Of a stretch of DNA of 64,000 nt, positions 36,756 to 46,520 are shown one piece after another. A model generated the notes under the pieces. It was not told the DNA's origin. It saw nothing but the letters and a program-made list of their open reading frames with translations, and ran no database searches. How positions within the stretch are numbered: the first letter of the stretch is position 1; the number at the start of each line of letters is the position of its first letter. Both the position numbers and the translations under genes were made by a program. This DNA is from Mycobacterium asiaticum (GTDB lineage Bacteria > Actinomycetota > Actinomycetes > Mycobacteriales > Mycobacteriaceae): assembly GCF_001668675.1 (NCBI RefSeq), contig NZ_LZKQ01000210.1:1-64000 (forward strand). Reading direction: 5' to 3'.

Positions 36756-39700
36756 TGCGACCGTTCGATCTGCTGGGCCCGCTGCCCGCCGAGCGCTCCA
36801 CCACGGTGCTGGAAGCAAGCGCCGGGACGGGCAAGACGTTCGCGCTGGCCGGGTTGGTCACCCGCTACATCGCCGAGGACGTGGCCACGCTCGATCAAAT
36901 GCTGCTCATCACCTTCGGGCGGGCCGCCAGCCAGGAACTCCGCGAACGGGTCAGATGCCAGATGGTCGAGGCGGTAAGGGCTTTCGACGACCCGACGGTG
37001 GCCGGCGACAACCAGCTGGTGCGGTATTTGATCGACGCCACCGAGACCGAGCGCAGCGCGCGCAAGCGGCGGTTGCGCGACGCGCTGGCCGACTTCGACG
37101 CGGCGACGATCGCCACCACCCACCAGTTCTGCCAGCTGGTGCTCAAATCGCTGGGCGTGGCGGGTGACACCGATGCCGGCGTCACCCTGGTCGAGGATCT
37201 GGACGACCTGACCGCCGAGATCGTCGACGACCTCTACCTGGCTCACTTCGGCCGCCGGCGCGACGATCCGGAGCTGACCTACCGCGACGCTCTGCGATTG
37301 GCGCGGACGGTGGTCAACAATCCGTCGACCGATCTGCGTCCAAGCGACCCACCACCGGACTCGCGGGCCGCGATGTGCGTCCGCTTCGCCAAAGACGTTC
37401 TGGCCGAACTGGAGAAGCGCAAGCGCCGCCGAGGGGTGCTGGGGTACGACGATCTACTGATCCGGCTGGCCGACGCGCTGACCACCGAGGACTCCCCCGC
37501 CCGGCTGCGCATGCACCAGCGCTGGCCGATCGTGATGGTCGACGAATTCCAGGACACCGATCCGGTGCAATGGCAGGTGCTCGACCGCGCGTTCAGCGGA
37601 CGCTCCACGCTGATCCTCATCGGCGACCCGAAGCAGGCGATTTATGCCTTCCGCGGCGGCGATATCGTCACCTACCTCGACGCCGCGCAGACCGCGGGCG
37701 AAAAGCGGACCCTGGCGACGAACTGGCGCAGCGACAGCGCCCTGGTGGATCGGCTGCAGATCGTGTTGCGGGGCGCCCAACTCGGTGACCCGCGAATCGT
37801 CGTGCATGACGTCGCGGCTTCCCACCACGGCCACCGTCTGGCCGGCGCGCCGCACAACGCCCCGTTCCGGCTTCGGGTGGTACGCCGAGAGACTCTGGGC
37901 CGCAAGGGCGTGACCAATCCACGCATCGACGAGCTGCGCGAGCACATCGGCAAGGACCTCGCCACCGACATCGGCCGGTTGCTGGTCGCTGAGGCCACCT
38001 TCGACGGCCGCCCGCTGGTGGCCCGCGATATCGCGGTCATTGTGGAGAAGCACAAGGACGCGCGCGCCTGCCACGATGCACTGACGAGAGCGGGCATCCC
38101 GGCGGTCTACACCGGCGACTCGGATGTGTTCGGATCCCAGGCCGCCGACGATTGGCTGTCACTGCTGGAAGCCTTCGATCAACCGCACCGCCCCGGCGTG
38201 GTACGCGCCGCCGCGGCGACGATGTTCTTCGGCGAGACCGCGGAAACCCTTGCCGCGGGCGGTGATCGGTTGACCGATCAAGTCGCCGAAACATTGCGGG
38301 TGTGGGCCGGTCACGCCCGCGAGCGGGGTGTCGCCGCGATCTTTGAGGCCGCACAGTTGAGCGGGATGGGCGACCGGGTACTGTCGTGGCGCGACGGCGA
38401 ACGGCACATGACCGACCTTGCGCACCTGACCCAGTTGCTGCAAGAGACGGCCCACCGGGAAGGCTATGCGCTGCCGGCGCTGCGGGATTGGCTGCGTGGT
38501 CAGCGCGAAGAGCGCGGCGGCGCCGCCGAACGCAACCGGCGGCTCGACAGCGATGCCGCCGCCGTCCAGATCATGACGGTGTGGGTGAGCAAGGGTCTGC
38601 AATACCCGGTCGTCTATCTGCCGTTTGCCTTCAACCGCAACATCCAGGAACGCGACCTGATGCTGTTCCATGACAATGGCGTGCGCTGTCTGCACATCGG
38701 CGGCAGGGAAAGTCCCGACTTCGCCGCCGTGGAAGCGCTGGCGATCAAAGAGGACGCCAGCGACGACAGCCGGCTGACCTATGTCGCGATGACCCGGGCC
38801 CAATCACAGGTGGTGGCTTGGTGGTCACCGGCATTCGACGAACCCAACGGTGGGTTGTCGCGGCTGCTGCGGGGGCGCCGGCCGGGCGAGACGGCGGTTC
38901 CGGACCGCTGCGTGCCCACCAAGATCACCGACGACGACGCATGGGACCGCTTCCGTGAATGGGAGATTGCCGGCGGGCCGGTCCTGGAAGAGTCCATAAT
39001 CGCCTCGGCCCCAGCCCTTTCCGGCGAGCCACCGCCGTCCGGGCTTAACACCCGGCACTTTCATCGCAGCATCGACATCACCTGGCGGCGCACCTCGTAC
39101 TCGGGCTTGATCAAGGCGGCCGAGACGACGGGAGTCACCAGCGAGCCGGAGATCACCGAACTGGATGACGAGGTCGGCGACATCCCGCTGCTGCAGACGC
39201 CCGCCGGGTCGGACGTGCCGTCACCGATGGCGGCACTGCCCACTGGCGCGAAGTTCGGCACCCTGGTGCACGCGGTACTGGAAACCGCCGATCCATTCGC
39301 GGCCGACCTCGCAGCCGAGCTCGAGGCTCAGGTCAGTGCTCACTCAACCTGGTGGCCGGTGGGCGTGCCGGCTGCCGATCTTGCCGCGGCCCTGGTTCCA
39401 CTACACGACACTCCGTTGGGTCCGCTGGCGGACGGCCTGACGCTGCGGCAAATCGGATTACGAGATCGGTTGCGAGAACTGGACTTCGAGTTTCCGTTAG
39501 CCGGCGGCGATAGCCGTGGTGGGCTGCCGCCGATTCGGCTCGCCGATGTGGGGGCGTTGCTGCGCTCGCATCTGGCGGCAACCGATCCGTTGGCGTCCTA
39601 CGCCGACAGGTTGCTGGGCGATGCCCTCGGCGGCCAGCCGTTGCGCGGGTATCTGAGCGGTTCGGTCGATGCCGTGCTTCGGATCCCGGACGGGCCGAGT

Positions 39701-40054
39701 CAGCGCTATCTGGTGGTCGATTATAAGACCAACTGGCTGGGTGAGCCGGACAAACCGCTGACGGCCGCCGATTACACCGGACCGCGACTGGCCGAGGCGA
39801 TGTTGCACTCGGATTACCCCCTGCAGGCGCTGCTGTACAGCGTGGTGCTGCATCGCTTCCTGCGGTGGCGACAGCCGGCCTACGACCCGTCGCGTCACCT
39901 GGGTGGCGTGCTGTACCTGTTCCTCCGTGGCATGTGCGGGGCCGACACCCCGGTGCTCGACGGCCATCCGGCCGGCGTGTTCAGCTGGGCACCGCCGGCC
40001 GCGTTGGTGACCGAACTGTCCGACCTCCTCGACGCGGGCCCGGTGGCGGCATGA
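36755..40054 (+). CDS. recB: Exodeoxyribonuclease V beta chain RecB
   Basis: RecB of 1099 residues, a UvrD-type 3'-5' helicase with a C-terminal nuclease. Walker A ASAGTGKTFALAGL near residue 20, motif II VMVDEFQDTDPVQW, motif III DPKQAIYAFRGGD, motif VI LTYVAMTRAQSQV, and the nuclease motif YLVVDYKTNW (Asp and Lys) in the last 150 residues. Start ATG 36755 overlaps the recC stop by one base; the end overlaps recD as ATGA. Confidence 0.96.
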   Translation: MRPFDLLGPLPAERSTTVLEASAGTGKTFALAGLVTRYIAEDVATLDQMLLITFGRAASQELRERVRCQMVEAVRAFDDPTVAGDNQLVRYLIDATETERSARKRRLRDALADFDAATIATTHQFCQLVLKSLGVAGDTDAGVTLVEDLDDLTAEIVDDLYLAHFGRRRDDPELTYRDALRLARTVVNNPSTDLRPSDPPPDSRAAMCVRFAKDVLAELEKRKRRRGVLGYDDLLIRLADALTTEDSPARLRMHQRWPIVMVDEFQDTDPVQWQVLDRAFSGRSTLILIGDPKQAIYAFRGGDIVTYLDAAQTAGEKRTLATNWRSDSALVDRLQIVLRGAQLGDPRIVVHDVAASHHGHRLAGAPHNAPFRLRVVRRETLGRKGVTNPRIDELREHIGKDLATDIGRLLVAEATFDGRPLVARDIAVIVEKHKDARACHDALTRAGIPAVYTGDSDVFGSQAADDWLSLLEAFDQPHRPGVVRAAAATMFFGETAETLAAGGDRLTDQVAETLRVWAGHARERGVAAIFEAAQLSGMGDRVLSWRDGERHMTDLAHLTQLLQETAHREGYALPALRDWLRGQREERGGAAERNRRLDSDAAAVQIMTVWVSKGLQYPVVYLPFAFNRNIQERDLMLFHDNGVRCLHIGGRESPDFAAVEALAIKEDASDDSRLTYVAMTRAQSQVVAWWSPAFDEPNGGLSRLLRGRRPGETAVPDRCVPTKITDDDAWDRFREWEIAGGPVLEESIIASAPALSGEPPPSGLNTRHFHRSIDITWRRTSYSGLIKAAETTGVTSEPEITELDDEVGDIPLLQTPAGSDVPSPMAALPTGAKFGTLVHAVLETADPFAADLAAELEAQVSAHSTWWPVGVPAADLAAALVPLHDTPLGPLADGLTLRQIGLRDRLRELDFEFPLAGGDSRGGLPPIRLADVGALLRSHLAATDPLASYADRLLGDALGGQPLRGYLSGSVDAVLRIPDGPSQRYLVVDYKTNWLGEPDKPLTAADYTGPRLAEAMLHSDYPLQALLYSVVLHRFLRWRQPAYDPSRHLGGVLYLFLRGMCGADTPVLDGHPAGVFSWAPPAALVTELSDLLDAGPVAA

Positions 40055-41793
40055 CAATCGATGTCGTCGATCCCGCCGATCGCCGCCGGGCGGTCAGCGC
40101 CTCGGGTTTGTTGCAGGACTTCAACGAAGCAGGCGTGCTGGAGCCGGCCGATGTGCATGTGGCACAACGGCTTACCGCGATGTCGGGTGAGCCGGATGAG
40201 TCGGTCGCGCTGGCGGTCGCGCTGGTCGTGCGCGCCCTTCGAGGTGGCTCGGTCTGCATAGACCTGCGCGAGATCGAGGCTCAGGTCGGCGCGCCCGAGC
40301 TCCCGTGGCCGACGGTGGACCAATGGCTGGCCGCATTGCGGGCCAGCCCCCTGGCCGGTTCACCACCGGTGCTGCGGATCTACGGCGACAGCCTGATCTA
40401 CCTCGACCGCTACTGGCTGGAGGAACAGCAGGTCGCGGCCGATCTGCTGGCTCTGCTGTCGGCGCGAGCGCCGGACGTATCGCTGGATGTCGCCCGGTTG
40501 TTTCCCGAAGGGTATGAAGAGCAGCGCGCGGCCGCCGCGATCGCGTTGCGGCAGAGTTTGACGGTGCTGACCGGTGGACCGGGGACGGGCAAGACGACCA
40601 CGGTGGCGCGACTGCTTGCGCTATTCGCCGAGCAGGCCGAACGGGACGGCAGGTCGCGGCTGCGCATTGCCCTGGCAGCACCCACCGGGAAGGCGGCGGC
40701 GCGCCTGCACGAAGCGGTGCAGCTCGAGTTGGAAGAGCTGGACCTCGTTGACCGGCAACGGGTTTCCGGGCTGCGAGCCACCACCCTGCACCGGTTGTTG
40801 GGCAGCCGCCCGGACAACTCGTCGCGGTTCCGGCATCACCGGGGCAACCGACTGCCGCACGACGTGATCGTTGTCGACGAGACCTCGATGGTCTCGCTGA
40901 CCATGATGGCGCGGCTGCTGGAATCCGTGCGTTCCGACACCCGGCTACTGCTGGTCGGTGATCCCGACCAGTTGTCGTCTGTGGAGGCCGGCGCGGTGCT
41001 GGCCGACCTCGTCGACGGTCTGGGCGCTCACGACAACGCCCAGGTGGCTGCGCTGCTAACGTCACACCGGTTCGGCCGATCGATCGGTGACTTGGCTTCG
41101 GCGATCCGCGACGGTGCCGCCGACGCCGTCCTGGAGCTGCTGCGCGCCGGTGATGAGCACATCGAATGGCTCGACACCGAGGACCCAACCGAACAATTGC
41201 GAAATGTCCTTGTGCCGCATGCCCTTGCGCTGCGAAGGGCAGCGGTGCTCGGTGATGCCACCGCGGCGCTGGCCACGCTCGACGAGCATCGTTTACTGTG
41301 CGCGCACCGCCGCGGACGCTACGGCGTCGAATACTGGAACCGTCAAGTCGAACGGTGGTTGGCCGAGGCAACGGGTGAGCCGATCTGGTCAGCGTGGTAC
41401 GCCGGAAGACCGGTGCTGGTGACGACCAACGATTACGGGTTAGGTGTCTACAACGGCGACACCGGGGTGACGATCGTCGCCGGCGAGTCGTTGCGCGCCG
41501 TCGTCGCCGGCGCGGACGAGTTGCTGAACTTCGCCACCAGCAGGCTCTCCGACGTCGAGACGATGCACGCGATGACGATCCACAAGAGCCAGGGCAGCCA
41601 GGCAGACGAGGTGACTGTGCTTATGCCGACTGAAGATTCGCGGCTGTTGAGCCGGGAACTGTTCTACACGGCGGTGACTCGGGCAAAAAAGAAAGTGCGC
41701 GTGATCGGCTCGGAGGCCGGTGTACGAGCCGCGATCGAGCGGCGGGCGGTGCGGGCCAGCGGGTTGGCGCAGCGACTGCGAGGCACCAGCTAG
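40051..41793 (+). CDS. recD: Exodeoxyribonuclease V alpha chain RecD
   Basis: RecD of 580 residues, 5'-3' SF1B helicase. Walker A TGGPGTGKTTTVARLL, second ATP loop APTGKAAARLHEA, DVIVVDETSMVSLTMM, LVGDPDQLSSVEAGAVLADL and the C-terminal MTIHKSQGSQADEV and ELFYTAVTRAKKKV. ATG 40051 overlaps the recB TGA by four bases. Its stop lies in a CTAG that also holds the stop of a decayed vapC on the other strand. Confidence 0.96.
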   Translation: MTIDVVDPADRRRAVSASGLLQDFNEAGVLEPADVHVAQRLTAMSGEPDESVALAVALVVRALRGGSVCIDLREIEAQVGAPELPWPTVDQWLAALRASPLAGSPPVLRIYGDSLIYLDRYWLEEQQVAADLLALLSARAPDVSLDVARLFPEGYEEQRAAAAIALRQSLTVLTGGPGTGKTTTVARLLALFAEQAERDGRSRLRIALAAPTGKAAARLHEAVQLELEELDLVDRQRVSGLRATTLHRLLGSRPDNSSRFRHHRGNRLPHDVIVVDETSMVSLTMMARLLESVRSDTRLLLVGDPDQLSSVEAGAVLADLVDGLGAHDNAQVAALLTSHRFGRSIGDLASAIRDGAADAVLELLRAGDEHIEWLDTEDPTEQLRNVLVPHALALRRAAVLGDATAALATLDEHRLLCAHRRGRYGVEYWNRQVERWLAEATGEPIWSAWYAGRPVLVTTNDYGLGVYNGDTGVTIVAGESLRAVVAGADELLNFATSRLSDVETMHAMTIHKSQGSQADEVTVLMPTEDSRLLSRELFYTAVTRAKKKVRVIGSEAGVRAAIERRAVRASGLAQRLRGTS

Positions 41794-42180
41794 ACGGCGG
41801 AGGTCGGTATCAGCACCGTGACATCGTTGTGAAGATGGGCCAGACCACTATCGAGGGTTGCTGGCTGCCAATGTGACTTCGTACCAGCTGAGCAAGATAG
41901 GTGTCGGTCACCTGTCGGTGACCGACCACCCACCCATCTCCACATCGGCGAAAGAAACGCTGCCGGACCAGAACTCATGGCGGTCCATTCCCTCGTCGGC
42001 AGTGACGACGTCGCGCGTGACCGCTGCGGACTGCCCTGTCCGCAAAAGACACCGAACAAGGCTTTCCTGCGTCAGCGGACACGTGGCGAATACTTCGGAT
42101 TCCTCCAGCCGCACGGTGGACGCATGGTGAGGAACATGGTCTAGGACCGCGAGAGCGATGATGCAGCGATGCCGAGTATC
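41790..42180 (-). pseudogene. Decayed VapC (PIN-domain) toxin gene
   Basis: Reading the minus strand gives three pieces of a PIN toxin in three frames. Piece 1 (42180-41930): ADT...IIALAVLDHVPHHAST, then VFATCPLTQESLVRCLL and MDRHEFWSGSVSFADVEMGG. Piece 2 (41929-41885): VVGHRQVTDTYLAQL. Piece 3 (about 41862-41793): ATLDSGLAHLHNDVTVLI and a TAG stop. These are the N-terminal, His-Glu-Phe-Trp, VTDxYL and TLD blocks of VapC in correct order, so the gene carries two frameshifts. No start codon or vapB gene is left. It is flanked by an intact Rv0628c-like gene. Confidence 0.8.
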
Positions 42181-42186
42181 CGCCGG

Positions 42187-43254
42187 TCATGCTGACTCGG
42201 CGCGCGCCGGCCCGAGCTCGCCACACGCCGCGACGAACCTTGCCCACTCGTCCGCCCGCGGACGCACCGAGCCTTCGCCGCGGGCGTCGTCGTTCACCAC
42301 CAGACCCGGACCGAGCGGCGCGAGCAGCCCCGCGAGCTTTTCGATCTGTCCTGCCGGGCTGTCTTCGAAGCTCTGAAACACTCGGCGCTCAATCCATTCC
42401 TTCGCGATCTGAGCGCCGGCAGCGAGGTCGACCGCGGGCACCCGGAGAGCACCACCACACCCAAGGACCTGCCGATCGAAGCGATCCTCCCAGCATTCCG
42501 TCTGCCAGCCGGCCCACAGCCCGGGAAGAGCCTCGAAAATGCCCATTGCATCGCCGGTCTGCCATGCCCCCACCGTCTTTCGGGACACGTCGACATGGAG
42601 CCCGCCTTCCGGGATCATGCCCAAATTCAGGCGTCGAACACCCTTGCCCGGCAGCTTTTCCAGCAGCGCGGGCCCGTGCCACGCCTTGCTGAGGTCCCCC
42701 CACCACAGCGGCCACATCCGAACCTGCCCGGCCATGTCGACGACCGAGACGAGGTGGCACATCTGATTTCGGTCCCGCGCGAGGCGCAGGCGCGGCAGAT
42801 CATTCCATTTCGTTGGCCGCAAATCGGCTCCGACATATGCGGCCAGCTCAGCGGTTCCGTTATAGGCCCACCCGATCGCGTAGTCAGGCCAGACCGCGCT
42901 GAGCACGCTCATCATCGCGCGGCGTTCGTTCATCGTCACCATCAGCGGGTCGCCGAAGAACAGCAGCCGGTGCCGATCGAGATCTACCACCACGCCGCCA
43001 TCGGCCCACAGCGGGTCAACCCATTCCCGCTTGTCGCACCGTCGCAGGGAATTCGAGTACCGCAACGCAAGCTCCGGCCCTCCGATGAGCGCATCGAGGA
43101 TACGGCAGCCTCCCCAATGCGAATAAAACAGTTGCCAGTCTTGATCTCTGACGATCACGAAGTTGGCCCGATTTCCCATGTCGACCTCAATCCCGAAGTG
43201 AGGCGAGTCCGCTATCGCCTCGATTGAGGTCACTGTGCTCTGCGGGTCTGACAT
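42187..43254 (-). CDS. Rv0628c-like protein of unknown function
   Basis: Protein of 355 residues whose first part (TSIEAIADSPHFGIEVDMGNR, DQDWQLFYSHWGGCRILDAL, WADGGVVVDLDRHRLLFFGDP) matches the conserved hypothetical Rv0628c in its position after recD. Trp- and acid-rich, no known catalytic motif, no signal peptide or transmembrane segment. Start ATG 43254 gives MSDPQSTVTSIEA; longer readings run into the divergent gene. It is divergent from the SEC-C gene (52 bases between them). Function unknown. Confidence 0.8.
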   Translation of the reverse strand: MSDPQSTVTSIEAIADSPHFGIEVDMGNRANFVIVRDQDWQLFYSHWGGCRILDALIGGPELALRYSNSLRRCDKREWVDPLWADGGVVVDLDRHRLLFFGDPLMVTMNERRAMMSVLSAVWPDYAIGWAYNGTAELAAYVGADLRPTKWNDLPRLRLARDRNQMCHLVSVVDMAGQVRMWPLWWGDLSKAWHGPALLEKLPGKGVRRLNLGMIPEGGLHVDVSRKTVGAWQTGDAMGIFEALPGLWAGWQTECWEDRFDRQVLGCGGALRVPAVDLAAGAQIAKEWIERRVFQSFEDSPAGQIEKLAGLLAPLGPGLVVNDDARGEGSVRPRADEWARFVAACGELGPARAESA

Positions 43255-43293
43255 TTTTCGCGCGCCCGGCGCCCGGATCCCGTTCGATGTGCA

Positions 43294-43299
43294 TAGGGT
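43294..43299 (+). promoter_or_regulatory. -10 element of a probable leaderless SEC-C message
   Basis: TAGGGT (TANNNT) ends seven bases before GTG 43307, the spacing of a leaderless mycobacterial transcript. No good -35 box is visible. Confidence 0.4.
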
Positions 43300-43306
43300 G
43301 GTCCCC

Positions 43307-45307
43307 GTGGCGAAGGCAGTTGATCCGGTCGAAGTCCTGGCGGAAGTCCTGTCCGAACACGGCCCGCTGCCCGAAGACGACATTGGCCGTCGGTTGCGCG
43401 ACGCCGGTGTGCCCGATCCCAACCCCGTTCTGCGTGCACTCAGACTCGAACTCGATTTCCCGGCAAGACAATTGGTTGATGAACACTGGGTGTGGCTACC
43501 GACGCTACTCGCCGGGCGAGTGTTCACCCACCGGATCACCGACGCCGAGGCCGCCTTCGACATGCTCACGGTGACCCCTGATCTGGAGCCGATCACCACC
43601 CTCGGCGAGCACGAACCCTATGACCGGCTCTCTGACGGCTCGATGTGGCAAACCGCTGTGGCCGGGTACGACGACGAGCTGATCGAAGATCGGGGCATCC
43701 CTGACGAGTTGATGGACTCGGGTACGGCCCTGCTGCTGGAACCGGGCACGCTGCAGCGGCTGGGTGTATCCGGTGGGGACTTAATCGGGGTGGGGTTCGG
43801 CTCCGACGGCATGGCCATCGAGCGGGTCGATACGACAACACCCGAGCATGACGCCGTCCTGCGTGCGGGGTTGTCGGGACTGGTCGACGCCGACGAACCA
43901 ACCTATCTGGCCGCGGCAATCTGGACCGCATGCGTCGGTGAACCGGAGGTGTTCACCGAGCCCTCGCTACCCCTGGGCGAGCTCCTCGACAGCTTCGGCC
44001 TGTCTCAGGACGGCGACTGGGTGGCACCAGGTGGATTCGATTTTGACGCATGGCGATCCGAGCGCAGGTCTGAACTTCTGGCCGAGCGACACCAACTGGA
44101 CATCGGCGCCGCGGCCGCTTTGTCTGCGCTGATCAAAATGCACGAACAAATATCGCTGCTGCTCGCCGCCAGCGAGGAAGATGCTTCTGCACGGGATATA
44201 TTGAGCGCGGCGAACGAGTATGCCAACTCGTTCGTCGAGACTGCCACCGCCTCCGGGGCCGCGCTCGCCGACCCTGCGCTGGCCGAGGCGCTGGTGGCCG
44301 AGACCGTCGATACCGACCCGGCCGGAGCGGCCGCGCTGGGCCTGCTGGCGGAAATTCTGACAGCGACCGTGCCTCGCGCCGCCTTGGTGGCTGCGAGCTG
44401 GCTGCGCTCGGTGGCCCTACAACGGCTCGGCGACATCGTCGCAGCGGAACGCGAGTTGCTGGCGGCTGAATCGATGAACAGCGACTGGCCGCTGACATTG
44501 CTGGATCTGGCCAGGATCGCCTCTGATCGCGGGGACGCCGAGCGCGGCTTGACCCTGCTGCGCCGTGCCGGTGCCGATCCGGACGATCCGTTGCTGACGC
44601 TGTTGGAGCAGCATCGAACTGAGCCGCGCCGCGACATCGGACGCAACGACCCGTGCTGGTGCGGGTCGGGCCGCAAATACAAGAAATGCCACCTCGGCCG
44701 CGAGGAGCTGCCGTTGGCTACACGGTCAAAGTGGTTGTACGCCAAAGCAGTTCAGCATGTGTTAGCAGGTGGCTGGGATGACCTGCTCTTAGAGGTGGGT
44801 TACGAACGCTGCCGTTATGCCGACCCTGACGATGATGACGCGCTGCCGGAGGCGCTGGCTGACCCGCTGGTCATGGATGCGCTGCTCTTCGAAGGTGGCG
44901 CGTTCACCGAATTCCTCGATGTGCGCGGATCGTTGCTGCCCGACGACGAGCGGTTACTGGCCGAGCAATGGCTCCTGCTCCAACGATCTGTGTTCGAGGT
45001 AGAAGCGGTGCGCCGCGGCCACGGTATAACCATGCGTGATGTGCGCACCGGTGACGTACATGACGTGCACGAGCGAACAGTCAGCCGACAATTGCGCACC
45101 GGTCAGCTGGTCTGCGCCCGCGTGGTGCCCGCGGGGGAAGACATGGTGATATTCGGCGGGATCGAGCCGGTCGCCCTGCACGCGCGCGACTCCTTGATCG
45201 ACCTGCTCGACGAACAACCCGATCCGGCGACACTGGTGGCGGAGCTGAGCCACCGGTTCGCACCGAGAACCCTGGTCAACACCGAAGGGGAGCCGCTGAC
45301 GCTCTGA
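43307..45307 (+). CDS. SEC-C metal-binding domain protein
   Basis: Protein of 666 residues. A SEC-C zinc motif, RRDIGRNDPCWCGSGRKYKKCH (Cys-x-Cys-x8-Cys-His), lies near residue 455; before it is a helical, Ala/Leu-rich stretch with TPR-like repeats (LGLLAEILTATVPRAALVAASW, ERELLAAESMNSDWPLTLLDLA) and an N-terminal domain with winged-helix look (VDPVEVLAEVLSEHGPLPEDDI). A C-terminal domain of some 200 residues follows. SEC-C proteins bind zinc and often RNA or protein partners. GTG 43307 is chosen because of the TAGGGT just upstream. Function unknown. Confidence 0.82.
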   Translation: MAKAVDPVEVLAEVLSEHGPLPEDDIGRRLRDAGVPDPNPVLRALRLELDFPARQLVDEHWVWLPTLLAGRVFTHRITDAEAAFDMLTVTPDLEPITTLGEHEPYDRLSDGSMWQTAVAGYDDELIEDRGIPDELMDSGTALLLEPGTLQRLGVSGGDLIGVGFGSDGMAIERVDTTTPEHDAVLRAGLSGLVDADEPTYLAAAIWTACVGEPEVFTEPSLPLGELLDSFGLSQDGDWVAPGGFDFDAWRSERRSELLAERHQLDIGAAAALSALIKMHEQISLLLAASEEDASARDILSAANEYANSFVETATASGAALADPALAEALVAETVDTDPAGAAALGLLAEILTATVPRAALVAASWLRSVALQRLGDIVAAERELLAAESMNSDWPLTLLDLARIASDRGDAERGLTLLRRAGADPDDPLLTLLEQHRTEPRRDIGRNDPCWCGSGRKYKKCHLGREELPLATRSKWLYAKAVQHVLAGGWDDLLLEVGYERCRYADPDDDDALPEALADPLVMDALLFEGGAFTEFLDVRGSLLPDDERLLAEQWLLLQRSVFEVEAVRRGHGITMRDVRTGDVHDVHERTVSRQLRTGQLVCARVVPAGEDMVIFGGIEPVALHARDSLIDLLDEQPDPATLVAELSHRFAPRTLVNTEGEPLTL

Positions 45308-45779
45308 GCGGCCACCGTGCAGGTGAGCGATCCCACTGCGACTGCGGGAGTACTGGACGAGACGTACGACCGGATCGACGGTGACCAGCCCCCAGGTGGA
45401 CAGGTTTTGTCACTTCGAAAGGCGGACAGTCGGTTCGAGCAACGCCTCTCCTTGAGTCGGACGCGCTGCGGGTGAAGACTAATAGCGCACCAAGGATGGA
45501 TCGTGTGCTGGAAACGTTGACACGTCTCGACCCCGGGATGAGGGTGCTCAAGGACGTTTGCCAGCCGGTGCGTGACGCCCACGAGGCAGCCGCCCCGGCC
45601 GAGCAAGCGCCAAACTGCGAAGCAGATGAACCAGACACCGCCGATCCGGCCTCCTTTCCCGCAGTCCCGGCGGGAAGCGGGAGCATGGACGTTGATCGGC
45701 TACGAACCGCACTCGGATTGCGGTAACGGTCCCCGGCAAACCGCGGCCCAGCCGCGGATACGGAACAATCGCAGTCAAC
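45308..45779 (+). other. Intergenic 472 bases, one weak small reading frame
   Basis: No convincing gene. A 76-codon frame from ATG 45496 to 45726 (MDRVLETLTRLDPGMRVLKD, ending DVDRLRTALGLR) has GC-rich codons and AAGG touching its ATG rather than spaced from it; I do not recognise it. H37Rv has vapBC5 in this interval by memory, and only vague fragments (AGVLDETYDRIDG near 45340) recall a PIN N-terminus. It should be regarded as undefined. Confidence 0.35.
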
Positions 45780-46520
45780 ATGATCGAGGACGACGGCTCT
45801 CCACCAATATCGCGACGACGCCACATCGTGCGCCTCGTCGTGTTCGGCGGCTTCCTGCTCGGAATGTTCTACCTGATCGGCGTGGAGCGAGTCATCGACA
45901 TGGACGCGGTGCACCGCGCGATTGCGAATACCGGCCCGCTGGCGCCGTTGGCCTACGTAGCCGCAGCGGCCGTCCTGGGTTCGATGTTCGTGCCGGGCTC
46001 AATCCTGGCTGCCGGCAGCGGATTACTGTTCGGTCCACTCGTCGGCCTGTTCGTCACATTGGGCTCATCGGTGGGAACCGCGATCGTCACCAGTCGAATA
46101 GGTCGACGGGCCGGCCGAGAAAGCGCCAAGGCCCTGCTCGGGCCGAAACGTTCCGAGCGGGTGGACGCGCTGATCGATCGCAGCGGCTTGTGGGCCGTTG
46201 TCGGCCAACGGTTCGTCCCAGGTGTGTCCGACGCGCTGGCCTGCTACACCTTTGGGGCGTTCGGAGTTCCGTTGTGGCAGATCGCCGTTGGCTCCTTCAT
46301 CGGCTCGTTTCCCAGGGCGTTCGTCTACACCACGTTGGGCGCGACGGTCCGGGAAGGTTCCTCGACGCTGACCTACATCGCGATAGCCGTGTGGTGCGTG
46401 ACCGCCGTCGTCGGCGTGTTCGCAGCCCGCCGGGGGTACCAGCATTGGCGCGAGCACGCCAGCCATACCGACCACCGTGCACAGTCGGACACGGACCCGG
46501 GTGACCCTGACGATGACTGA
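45780..46520 (+). CDS. VTT/DedA-type membrane protein
   Basis: Integral membrane protein of 246 residues, counterpart of Rv0625c, with the VTT (SNARE-associated/TVP38-DedA) domain: LGSMFVPGSILAAGSGLLFGP, TSRIGRRAGRESAKAL, VVGQRFVPGVSDALACYTFGAF (the RFxPGxx motif) and IAVGSFIGSFPRAFVYTTLG. Such proteins are thought to be lipid scramblases or undecaprenyl/PE-handling transporters. About five hydrophobic segments are visible. The next gene starts eight bases before its stop, a tight coupling. Confidence 0.88.
   Translation: MIEDDGSPPISRRRHIVRLVVFGGFLLGMFYLIGVERVIDMDAVHRAIANTGPLAPLAYVAAAAVLGSMFVPGSILAAGSGLLFGPLVGLFVTLGSSVGTAIVTSRIGRRAGRESAKALLGPKRSERVDALIDRSGLWAVVGQRFVPGVSDALACYTFGAFGVPLWQIAVGSFIGSFPRAFVYTTLGATVREGSSTLTYIAIAVWCVTAVVGVFAARRGYQHWREHASHTDHRAQSDTDPGDPDDD

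Noticed and set aside
35121-36818. Minus-strand frame of 565 codons
   Set aside because: Lies antisense to recC; composition is typical of shadow frames.
45276-45914. Minus-strand frame over the SEC-C/VTT gap
   Set aside because: Covers the ends of two real genes in antisense and shows no recognisable protein pattern.
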